From Apostichopus japonicus (taxonomy: Eukaryota > Echinodermata > Holothuroidea > Aspidochirotida > Stichopodidae): 64,000 nucleotides of DNA. The notes under the pieces were generated by a model. The model made no database searches and was not told where the DNA came from. It saw only the letters and a list, made by a program, of their open reading frames with translations. The stretch covers positions 1,116,001-1,180,000 of the forward strand of contig NC_092566.1 in the NCBI RefSeq assembly GCF_037975245.1, in the 5' to 3' direction. This document shows, one piece after another, positions 27,301 to 39,300 of the stretch (the stretch's first letter is position 1; the number at the start of each line of letters is the position of its first letter). The translations under genes and the position numbers were made by a program.

Positions 27301-30300
27301 TACATTTGTAGGTGTTAATTGTGTTAGGCTGAGCAATAACGATCACACATAAAGGTAAACTAATGACCGTTGTTTGTATAATAGCTAGGTTATGCAATGT
27401 TATGCCGAAACATTTGTTTGCTGACTGTATTAGAAGAAAACTGTTATCTGCAGAAGGTTAATACTGTTAATATTACTAGATGACTATGGAAGGCTTCCTC
27501 CTAATTTTAAATATCATATTCTGAAATATATATTACTTTACTAGTAGTACAGTACTACTACTAGTTACTACTAGTAGTGGTAGTACACTAGTACTAGGGG
27601 CCTAGGCCTAGTTTTAAATCATTTGGTATGTTACAGTATTGAAAAATCATGGTCATCCATAACTTTTAAGAAATAATGTGCTGTTTTATTTGTTTATAGC
27701 TAGGCCTAGGCCTAGGCTAGTTAAGAAGGTAAAGACTCAATGTTAAAACCTTATTAATAATAATATAAGTATGGTTGTTTTTAAATATCAGGAATGGGTT
27801 GGTGGTTAAATCTTTTTGGATTTCATGTTTAGTGCTTAGGCTTCAAAGTTTTTGTGACAAATTAAGCATTTTGGAGAACAATAGGTCATCGTCATCATAG
27901 TTTATGAGTACTCCTGTGGAGTATAGTGATACCCAGTAGCGTAGGAAGGTACTTTTGAGTGGGGGGCTGAAGACTGATGGCCGGCCTGGGGGGAGGGTGC
28001 AATATGGTACACTTCAACACCCACTCAATTTTGTAAACTTAATTTTGTATTGTCACCTGGCCTTAGATGCAATTTGGTGCTCCAAGTGAGATTTTTTTCT
28101 CATTTGGGAATGAAAAAGGGGTTTTCTGACTTGCGAAGCCAGGGGGGGGGGGGGGGGAGGGCGTAATGATACTTCCGCCCCTCCACATTTTTCACTGGGG
28201 GGCTGGCGCCCCCATCCCCCCCCGGTTCCTACGCTCTTGGTGATACCAACCAACACGATAATGAAAAATATTTCATATCTAGCCTCTAGGCTTCTAAAAA
28301 AATTGTGGCTGCCTTATCTCTTTTTGTTGCTTTTTGTCTTAGCTACTGTCAATTTGAAATATTTGCATTGGGTCTATTCCATGTGCTCAGTTTCTGGTGA
28401 ATCATTCTGCACATGATTTCCAAGAAAATAACTGCCTACATTGAAGTGATCCTCAGTTAAAGTAAAGTATATTTGCCCAATAGCTGAACTGCCTCTGTGC
28501 TATGTCTGTACTGCGTGCCACTATTTAACTCTATGGAAAGTTACTTTAAAGGGTTCAAAGTTTAAAGTGCTGCGGGGAGAACTGTTTAAATTCCTTGGCA
28601 ATAAATCATTGAAAGCATAGTTAGTAGAGGTAGTTTAGGTTCAATTTGCCCCTCTATTGTATTCCCAGATGAATTAAATGGCAATGAAAGTAGATACAAC
28701 TTTCGGCAAGCAGGAGGGTATGTTATTCTGTTTAAAAAGCTCTGCAGACAGAGTAACGAATAACATGATTTGTCTGTATTTGATGATGTAAATTTGACCT
28801 TATATAATAGTTCTCCCCCCCCCCCAAAAAAAAAATTAATCCAAGGGTTAATGCCCATTGTTAGTAATGGATACAGAATGAAGAGCTCTAGATTATTGTT
28901 TTTGGTTCTTATTTTGCAGTAGATTAACGGAAAAAATGACTCATGTGAAATCCCTGGCGAACTAAACAAGGAAAATACAAAATGAGGTTGATGGGCATGT
29001 CAACACTGTTTTACAAGAAACATGCAATAATGATAACAACTTTGAGCTGCATGATGACACAGTTGAAGTTAAGAGTGAAAGGCTTCTAAGTATATAAAGG
29101 AGTGACAGATAGCCATTCCTCTCCTGCACAATATGTTGTTGTGAACTTATTTACTGTTAACTTTAATTTGAAGTATGGAAACACCAAAGTATGCTGCTGT
29201 TGTTGTTTTTTGAGGAAGATGGAGTCAGCAGATTAAATCACAATTTATCAATTTTTCCAGATCAGGATTTCAGGAACTAAGTTAGAAGCCAGCGCGTTAC
29301 TATTCCTGTGGGATCTTTGGAGGAATTTAATAACCTGGATGACTCTATTGAAACAAACAAGGCTTTGGAAAGATATTTGGTAAGTCAGTTTAAAAGTGTA
29401 AGGAAAGTAATCAGAAAACAGTTTTCCAGAGTGTAATGTTAGTTTATCATTATAAATTTGAAGCCAAGTCAGGTTTTATTGTGTCAGTGGTCTGTACAAA
29501 ATAAAATATTTCCTGAGGGGCTAATTTCCTTTTCCTGGGAGAAAATTAAAACTCTAAGGTAGTAACAGACATGAAAGCATTTAGGTAACAAGAGTTTGGC
29601 CAGAAATGATTTTACATTGCGGTGCATTCTACAAAAGTGGGCTGTTAAATCAATCTTGTTTTTGACTGGACCCAGAAAGGAACATTGCAGCACTGCATTG
29701 CTAGTTCCTCTTAAAATATTGATAAGAAATTAGCAAAAGATGCCAAAGTTTGGATGAAATAGAATTACTTGAATATTTCTGTTTGTATAATAATTATTGA
29801 ATGGTTTCTGATTAACTTTTCTTTCTTTTTGTTGTTTCAAGAAGAGAAGACTATCAATTCTTGGTGGCAACACGTTGAAGGAGTGCGTTAAAAGAATCAT
29901 GGGTGATTTATTGGCAAATGCAGTTGCTACCACACTGAACTGGACATGTACCACTGGGAAAACAGCCTTTGCGAAGCTGCATGTATGAAAGTGAGTTTAT
30001 ATGTGTCATTTTTGTTTTCAGCAGCAGTGAAGAGAACCTTGAGTTGTGGGGAGGGGGTTGTGCATTTGACTCATGGATCGGCCAGCTTTTCAATGCAAAA
30101 CCCCATCAACGAGAATTCTTGCTTTAATATACATTGAATTCTGGTCATTTAAATAAGTTACTACAAATATATTTTGATGTAAGATGTGTTGTTTCAGATG
30201 CAGTTGAAAAGCAGCATTCAGCATTGATTTTAAAGTTAATTCACCATATGATTTTATTGACCAGTCCATTGTCACTTTCTTTCCCAATTGATGGGACCTG

Positions 30301-33300
30301 GATTTGCAACAGTAATGCATGTGTTCAGTATAAAATGAAAGAAGGTGACTGTCAAATGCAAAGGAAATATTTCGTATATCACTGAAAAAATGGTAAATGT
30401 GTGAAAATGTGAATAATGTAGTTTAACCAATTGTGATCATAATGTGAGACCCCAGCCGATACTCATAGCTAGTGTTACAGTTGGCACAGTAATTATCAAA
30501 AAGATGTGACACGTTGAACTAAGAGTCAGATAGGTGAAAATTTGCAGTAATTTAAAAATAAAATTTTTAGTATATTAAATTTTATAATTATTTATTTATT
30601 TTTTTAAATTTGCATTTACAAAAAACTTGCCACCTGTAACACATGTGTAACGAGCAGTTACAGTAGTAACTGATGCATGGTTGTGGAACATGAACAGTAG
30701 TAACTGTCCTAGCTATGAGTATCGGGTAACCCATTATTGGCTTCATTTTACTGCTTGTGTAGAATGCAATCTTTTATGTAATGTTTTGTGTAATGTGTTT
30801 TGTATTAACAGAAGCTGTACGGAGGAACTGCTCAATCGACTTCATCTGATATTCAGGCGGCGGTGGTTAGATTTCTGAAGGATGCATCTGATTGTGAGGG
30901 AGGGCGAAAATCTCGGACTTCACCACAAATAGTTGACGAGTGAATTTCTTTAGTGCTGTTGCAATATTTAACGCTGGAACTCATTTTCTCGCTTTGTAAT
31001 TTATAGGCGTAATAAAATGATAGCAACTAATTTCACTGTGTTAGTCATTATTTCTTCATATGTAACCGCATGTGTAATTCAGTAAAATCTGCAGGTAGAC
31101 CAATAGCTCTGTTCTAGTAGTACACCCCAAACAAGCTGGCACTCTTGCTAGCATTCCCTTGACAATGTGCTGGGACAAAACCCGATATTTGACGGACAGT
31201 TTTCTACCGGAACACAGATATTTGGTTAGCAATTCATGTGAATATCTCTGCCTAGCGGGTTGCTGGCGAAATACCAGATTTGGGCTAGCAGGTCGCCAGA
31301 ACACTGGATATTAGCTAGTGGATAGCCAGTGGCTCTCTCTGACAGAAATTCAGCGGTACTCCGGTGGTAAGCTTGCGTTTCTCCGGCGGTCTGCTGGTAG
31401 TACACCGGCGGAAAACTGGCGTTTCTTCGGCGGTCTGCTGGTGGAACACTGACGGTACACCAGCGGTACGCTGGCGTTTCTTTGGCGGTCTACTGGTGGA
31501 ACACCGGCGGTACGCTGGAGTTTCTTCGGCGGTCTGCCGGTGGAACACTGGCGGTACACCGGCGGAACGCTGGCGTTTCTTCGGCGGTACGCTGGCGTTT
31601 CTCTGGCGGTCTACTGGTGGATCACTGGCGGTACACCGGCGGTACGCCGGCGTTTCTTCGGCGGTCTGCTTGTGAAACACTGGCGGTACGTCGGCGGTAC
31701 GCTGGCGTTTCTCCGGCGGTCTTCTGGCGTAGTCGCCGGCGGACCGCCGGATTAAAGCCGGCCAAATCTCTGGCGTTCCGCCGGCTTTCCCCGCCGGTGG
31801 ACCGCCAGTGGTGCAGCTGGCGGGCCGCCGGTGGACCGCTAGCATGATGTTATCTGGGTACCCATCCACACCTACTCACCCTATCTACAGGTCACGATTC
31901 TTGCTGGTATGGAATCAAATTGGACCTAATATTGTCAGAGCTGAAGCTGTAAGGATAAACACTACCAATTTAAACTTTTGGCAGTTTATGAAGACCTAGG
32001 TCAGAAGGATCAGTTTCCATATTATAATGATTTCTAAACTTCAGCCAGTAGCTATAAGCACAGAATAAAACTAGACCCATCCAGATGACCTAGTACACAT
32101 CTATCAATAAATGGTAGTTTGCAGATAGTTTACTTTATCATGGTGAGGTACAGTACATGCTTTTCTAATGTTTTTTAACCACTTATAGCAGATATGTCTA
32201 GAGTAAACTTTCAGACCAACATAAAAATTTGCTGTCTGAACTTTGATTACAAACAGTCACAGATAACATTACTAACCTTTCATGCATGAAATGATGTGCC
32301 TAATTTTTTTTCTCTTGTTGACCAAATTTGCTGCTTATTATTTACAAGTGTTTATTTTTGGTCCAACCTCAAATATATTTTACACAATACTTTAATACAC
32401 ACGTAACGTAATACTTCATATGTATACAGGGAATACCTTGCATATATTATATCAATGGACTGTTTACAATATTTGATTATTATATATATATATACCTGTA
32501 TCATATGTTTTCTCTGAAAGATTGTAAAATTACATTGTGATAGTTTTATTCCATCAATATTTTTTGTAACATGAGAAAGGCAGGAGTTCTTTGTCTCTAA
32601 GGGCATTCTTCAAACTTGGATTTATTCCTACCAGTATACATATTCGTTTCAGAAATTTGGAAATATATATATATATATTTATATATATATATATATATAC
32701 ATATACTGCCGAATTCAGTATGTACCTGCGCAAGCCTTGCCAGTTTTAAAACATCGCTGAAAACATATGATTTTAGAATTGCCTTTGATGTTTGAATTGT
32801 ACAGTATCTTTGTTTCACCATAGCTTTAATGTATTTTTCTATCCTGTTATAGGTTTTATGGTGAATACCATTTAGGCGATATTTTTCTTCTATTTGCTTT
32901 TGAATTTGAATAAAAAAGCAATTGACAAACAAAATTGGATGTTTGAAAGTAATGAAAAACATATTTTTGATGTTCAGACTGCTGATTCAGATATTCAGAC
33001 GCTAAACAATGAAAGAATATAGTATTAAGTAATCAAGATTTAGAATGGCTTTGTTTGTCACCAAGTCCTGCCATAATAAATTACTTTTGAATAGACAAAT
33101 ATCCTGTTTGATAAATTACTGACGTAAATCACACCTTGGACTTGCCATTGAATTTGCATTTGTAGTATTGTTAAACAGTTCCATTGGGGGAGAGTCTGTT
33201 GATCATGGAAAATAAGCCTCAATGACGGGAAAAGGGTTAATTCAACAATTTCCTGAACTGCTGTAAGATATTGACGGAGAGAACGTAAATTTGATCTTGT

Positions 33301-36300
33301 TCCATGTTTGCTGGTTATCAGATACAGGATGGTCGCACTCTTTCAGTTTTTCCAGATTCAATGTGTGTTTTTTTTTATGATGTTCACAGGGTAAAATAAT
33401 GTCTTTCTTTGATCACAATATTGCATGCTAGCCTTGTCATGGAGTTTATATACCAGGTTTTTTATATTTTTGTTTGACTGAAAGCTGGATATCTAATCTG
33501 TGGACACATAATTTTTCACAAAATCATTATTTTCAAGTCTAAGGATGATTCATTAATGGTATTAGCAATTGATCAATATGTTGGCAACTGATCAATATGT
33601 TGATAATTGATATTATAAGGCACAAGGCACTGTGTCAAATAGAAACACTGTAGCATCTGCAAAATACCCGGTAGCAAGGCTGAACCAATATCAAATAATA
33701 GAGAATTTACTTGGCTCCTAGCTTACCTGTCTCCCCACAACCTTAGCACCTGCACCGTAGCATCTGCAAAATACCTGGTACCAAGGCTGAACCAATATGA
33801 AATAATAGAGATTATCTTGGCAAACCAGCAGTGTCTATTGTGTGAAACTGCACAGCACAAAAGATTATATCCCACACAGCATAACTAACGAATGCTGCAG
33901 CCACACAGCGACCTGCTTTTGACACAGGGAAGTCCTAACTAATGTATGCAGTGTATCTATAGGCTTTACCAGTCAAGTTTCGCTCAAATAACAAAGCAAA
34001 TATTAACGATTCGAAGCTTCCCAGTCCCTCTTTTTACATGTGATTTATACTTATATGAAGAAGTGTCTTGACCAGGAAGTACGTACAGTATATATATCGA
34101 GAACCAAGATGTACTCATTAAACAATAGCTTCGTTAAATCTTTGTTTGGTACAAACCTCTACAGAGGTCAATTGTAATCTTACTTTCTGTAATTGTTCAT
34201 TAGATTTGGTATTAAATTGCAGACCAAAATTTTATTATCAAATACATTTGTACCTCTTTAGCGTTCCTAATGTTGCACTTTAATTATATATCTTCTTTTT
34301 TTTTCCCCCCCTCTTTCCATCCAGATTCAGGCACAGTTTCAAAAGTCCTTAACAGATGTGACCATAACAGATTACAGAGAAAATGCTGATTTCCAGGATC
34401 TCATAGACGCATTACAATCCGGTGTACGTTCTTCTTTATAAATCTGCTTTTCTCTTTTTGTTCCCGAAGTAAAGATTCAAATCATCAAGATAGATAAAGA
34501 TAAGCTCAAAAGATATTGTCAGTCATTTGTCCTCTTATCACAACAAATGCTTATTTTATCACAAAATAGAAAGTCTGATAAATTTTCAAAACAAATATAA
34601 GCTGTTAAGGGCTTATGGCACTTTCATAGCAGATGAACTTTGACCGTATCTATTTTGAGTTGAAGTATTTGGGTTTAAAATTTGAAAATTTGAGACAAGA
34701 GTAAGGTCCATTACTCAGCTGTTTACAACTTTGGGATGAGATGAACTAATTGGATAAGGAATGGAGTAGGAAGTGAAATATATAATTTTACTGTTGTATA
34801 CAGATTCATCTGTATCATAAAACAGGATGTGTTTGATATAAGTGACATGTAGACTAGTCAGTTGTGATAATACTTCCAAATCTGTCCACTTTGTGGTGGT
34901 TAATGCCCAAAATTCAAATACAATGTTATCGAGTACTTTCTTGTAAGCCACAAGAGATGCAGTTATCAGTTACATACCTGAACCACTTGTTGATAATTTT
35001 AAGATTTTCATTCAATCCTATAAAATCAAATTAGAAACATTTGCTTTTAAACTTGTTCCTGGTTTGATATTCTTATAAACGATGAAGCTATGTACAGTGG
35101 TCTTGAATGGACATATGAGCTGAAGACTTGTTAACTATTAAAGTATATATGCTATGACATCACAATCGATTAAAACTGCAAACCCAATATTGATTAAATG
35201 GAAGACAGCTGCTCAATATTTAAAAATTTAGTCATGATTTGACTTTGTGAAACTTGATAACTGATATCATGTAGTTGATTTGCTGTCAAGCTAAATGTAA
35301 CATTGCAATTCCAATAAGCTATGAAGATATACAAGATAATGACAGTCCACAAGCACAGACAAGCTTCGATGGTGTTTGTTTCATAACTGTATGTCTCTTC
35401 AGGACTACCATAGCCCTCAGAGCAAGTGAACTGATTGTTATGACATACAACGGTATATTAAACATGCTAATGAAGAAGACACCCAATTTATGCTTGGTGC
35501 TCAACTTCCATTTGTGGGAGAAAGCTTACTTTGCAAACAAACCTAGCACCTTTGGCGTTCCTCATGGGGCCAGCAATGGTTCCACCTGACAGTGATACTT
35601 GAGGGTATGTACTGAGTCACGTAGGTGGAAAGGTGGTACAGGTCGAATCATGAAACTATTTTGAAAGGTGGTGTCAGTTTTCACGGTGATTGATATGTTG
35701 TATCAGGAACCAATCCTGTGGTATTCCTGGGACGATGGATTGTCTTCCAGACAAACAAATGCACACACCCAGATATATTTACACTAAAGCCATAAAGTTG
35801 ACAAGAAGTGGGAACAATTCAAAGGTTAAAAGGGATGACATGTCTCTGTCTGTGGGTTTAAATGCTTTGTGAGTTGTTGTTTGAACATGCAGTAAGGTGT
35901 TACTATAAGTTCTTGACACACATAATGAGGTATTACTAGGAATAATAGTTAACCTTTATATGAACTGACAAACTATACTCTCTATCTGAGAAATAATGTA
36001 ACTATTTTCCTTGTCATAGTGTCCAGTTCTTCTTGCTGAAGGTTTTCCTTTACTTTACTTCTACAACTGGAAGACTATTATCGATATTCATCAGGGTAAC
36101 CAGTGAACTACTGGTAGGGTTCCTGTTGCCTTCGTAACAACACTGTTGTTTGGTAGTCGTCACAAGTGTTCACAAAATACAGTAGAACATTACTGTAATT
36201 TCATTGACACTGAAAGGTATTCATGCACTCATGCAGTGGAGTAAATGAGCATTGATAATAATAGAAATTCCATTGGCCACTGTGGGCATCCAATACAGGT

Positions 36301-39300
36301 GAACAACATTTAAAGATCTGCTTTATTGGTTCCAATTATAGCACGCTATAGCTTTGTAGGAAAGTTTTGTGATCATGTAATCAACCTGCCACGATCGTAA
36401 ATCCACCTCAGGCTCTACAATTAGCCTGCATAGCCTCTTAACAAACACAAAGACCCTCATACAAGAAAACATATGTTGCAGGCGTTGCAGACTAATTGGT
36501 AAAAAGAGGTCATTATACCACAAAGGCAGGTCGATTATGTAATCTCAGGAAACCTTTCCATGATAGCGTGCTATTGTTGGGGTCTATACAGCACACCTTT
36601 AAATCTATTATTATTTTTTTTCATTTTTCAGCTTTCTTGTTGTGGTGTCAATTCCTATGAAGACTGGGATAATAATATTTATTTCAACTGTAGTGGTCCT
36701 GCCAATAACCCTGAAGCCTGTGGTGTGCCTTTCTCCTGTTGTATACCGGATCAAGCAGTAAGATTTTATAAATTCACCACATAGATGTGGTCGTCTTTTA
36801 CAACCACTCCTGTTTATTACAAATTTTACGGAAGCTCAGATTTTGTACCACTCCCAGAGATATTTCCGTGTTCTACAAGGATATCCACAAAATCTAAAAC
36901 AGTTTGAACATATATGTAAACAGACGCGGACAATGCAGGCCTAGAATTTTACCATTTCTTAATCAAAGTTCTCATATGCATTTTCCTGAATTACAACACA
37001 CATCAGTCACTGTACAGGTTTTTGAGAACAGCTAATCATAATATGTGTTGATAATAACAGTAATACAGGACTAAATGTTTAGGTACAGAAATTATGCAGA
37101 TTCTATGAGAGCAGCTAATCATATTATTTGTTGATAATAAGCAGTAATACAGGACTAATGTTTAGGTACATAAATCAGTTGTACAGGCTTGGTTAGAATG
37201 GTGTTAATTCAAACCCAGTACATAATACAGGCTTATTAGCAAACTATTTTCAATGAAATCATAAATATACAAGGGAAAGTAAAACCATATGCTGTTCAAT
37301 TTTGTGTATGTCTTTCTTTACCTGTGTTGTTGTTGTTATCAATGCTATACATTGCTACACAGTGTACACGTTGGTAACAAGAATAAGACTAGACATCGAT
37401 TTTGAAAAGAGATGTTGATTGTTTTACTCTTCTCATGCAAATGAACCAAATTGTAATACTCAAAATATGCCCTGTTAAGAGATAAATTGTTTTGAAATTT
37501 GACTGAAAATGGATGCCTTGTTTAGAACGATGTTTAAATATCTTTTTAATTCTCATCATTTACCATCTAATTTAGAGCGGAGTAGCCAACACCCAGTGCG
37601 GTTATGGAGTTCGTTCCCCCGAACAACAAGTAAGTTGCAGTGTGTCATGTGAAACATTTCTTTTGCAGAAATTTGGATCGGTCGTAATCAGCCATTACTA
37701 ATCTGTTCGATTAATAGGAAACATGGTGCATAAATAGATTACATTGGGCTACAAGAAGAAAAACAGTATTATGCACTAGATATTAATATATTATTAACCA
37801 AAACAATCGGTAAAATTTTGTTTCTGTGCATCTGCTTGTTCAGATGCAGTTATGGTTAAATTGTGTACTCCAGATGTTGGGTACATTTTGATTCACTGAA
37901 AGTATTCATTCATTATGTCACGACTAAAACATGTTACGTCCTTCAAACAGTGCCAGTCTTTATAAAAATCTAGTTTGACTTCCTCGGATAAACAGGGAGC
38001 TAGTCGGTTCCGCCTTTTAGAATTGTTTTTACGAAACAATTAAAAAAAAAAATTTAAGTTGATATTTGCATAGAGAAAGTATATATTGCAAATGGAGCGA
38101 GATTCTTGAAATATGCCATCAAACCAGAACTTCATTTAAAAACCATTTTAGGTGTTTCACTGATATAATGTTGATGTGACGGAGTGTCGTTATGGAATCC
38201 ATAATCAATACAGTTAAGAGCATGTTTAAGTCAGAAGGGATTTCTGAAAGATTAACTGGGTTAGCAGGGCCATTTTCGGGCACTTACATTCTATACACTG
38301 ACTTAACAATTTTTTTGATATATATGTATAATCCTGTCATAGGCTGATCAATTGCATACGTCATAAAACTTCCCAGGGGAATTCCCATCAAAAATATCTC
38401 ACAGAGTTGAAAGGCAGCTTAAATTTTAAAGGCTTTCAAAAGGAGAAAAAAAAAAGTAAAAGAAAAAAACAGGTCATGTAAAAGTTATGCAAATTTGAAA
38501 TCTTTGGGGAATTCATCTAGCATTCCAAGTGGTCTGCTAGTGCACGTTTGCCATTAAATTCAGCCTCCCAATGTAATGTACCGTTGACTGTTCATGGCTG
38601 GGTGACAAATGTTTTGAAGGTAAAATATGAAAACCAGACGAAGCACTTTCAAACCTCTGAGATCATCGTCAGAGTAGGTATTCTGAAAATGAATGTTTCC
38701 TTAAATTACATTCTGCTAGCCCTGAAGCAGCTGATAATGGAAAAGACATCAAAAGCTATCAATTGTTAGCGTCGACTGAGAGCCAAATAATGGGGTGAAA
38801 TGTTCAATGTCAGAACTGATCAAGTTTGAAACCACTTCCTGAAAATATGGATTGAATATCAATATACCTTGAAAAAGTTTTACCATATTCATCATTTTCG
38901 CAAGGTTGTTTGTTGCTTTTCAAATGAGAAAACATGAACCACTGAGTGCTATGATTGTAATTATTTGCTCACCTTGATGAGCTATCGTCATGGCAATGCG
39001 TCTGCATCATCATGGCAATGCGCCTGCATCGTCATGGCAATGCATCTGCAGGTCCGTCCGTCCATCCGTCCTCTGTCTAGCAGCAACAGTTTAAGGCTAC
39101 TGCTTGCAGGTCCCTAGCTGATTTTTTTTCTTTACCAAACTTGATAATTTGATCGACATTAAGAAGGTCAAATGTCATCTGGAATCATGAGGGATCAAAC
39201 ATTGAAATCACTCATACGGGACATGGTCATAGTTATCATCAGATGATACTGTAGGTAATAAAAGTTGTGATTAATCTTATGGTTAAAGGTTACTTTGGGT

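Larger units (their letters stand above)
25667..31858. mobile_element. Candidate DNA transposon with tandem-array termini (6.2 kb)
   Basis: The outermost sequence is TA|CCCAG at 25665-25671 and CTGGG|TA at 31854-31860. The inverted ends align over ~33 bp at roughly 26/35 identity including the TA, sharing CATCA and GCGGTCC. TA on both sides could be a 2-bp target duplication. Just inside each end lies a GC-rich tandem array rich in YGGCGGT. The interior carries a decayed DUF4806-like gene with its own polyadenylation signal, plus later insertions. The superfamily is not resolved; I found no recognisable DDE or RNase-H transposase. The AT-rich interior 26480-27930 shows no ORF I can name. Confidence 0.6.
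21067..34324 (+). other. Tetraspanin intron 4 (13.3 kb)
   Basis: This intron splits TM3 from the large loop. It contains the minisatellite, the candidate 6.2 kb transposon, TA microsatellites and a local duplication, listed separately. No host exon is seen; the long - strand open frames inside the arrays are by-products of repeat periodicity. Confidence 0.75.

Noticed and set aside
28586-28969. 127-codon - strand frame
   Set aside because: Spans an A/C homopolymer and has no domain; low-complexity chance frame inside the transposon candidate.
25676-31810. CACTG...CAGTG ends suggesting an EnSpm/CACTA element
   Set aside because: CACTGGCGGTCC does occur near both ends, but the neighbouring triplets (TCA and GTG) are not a target duplication, and inverted similarity continues outward to TACCCAG.
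31315-31869. 184-codon - strand and 121-codon + strand frames
   Set aside because: Both come from the GC-rich YGGCGGT array; overlapping frames on both strands are open, with low-complexity products.
35275-35589. 104-codon + strand frame in tetraspanin intron 5
   Set aside because: No homology, no splice signals in phase, composition not convincing.
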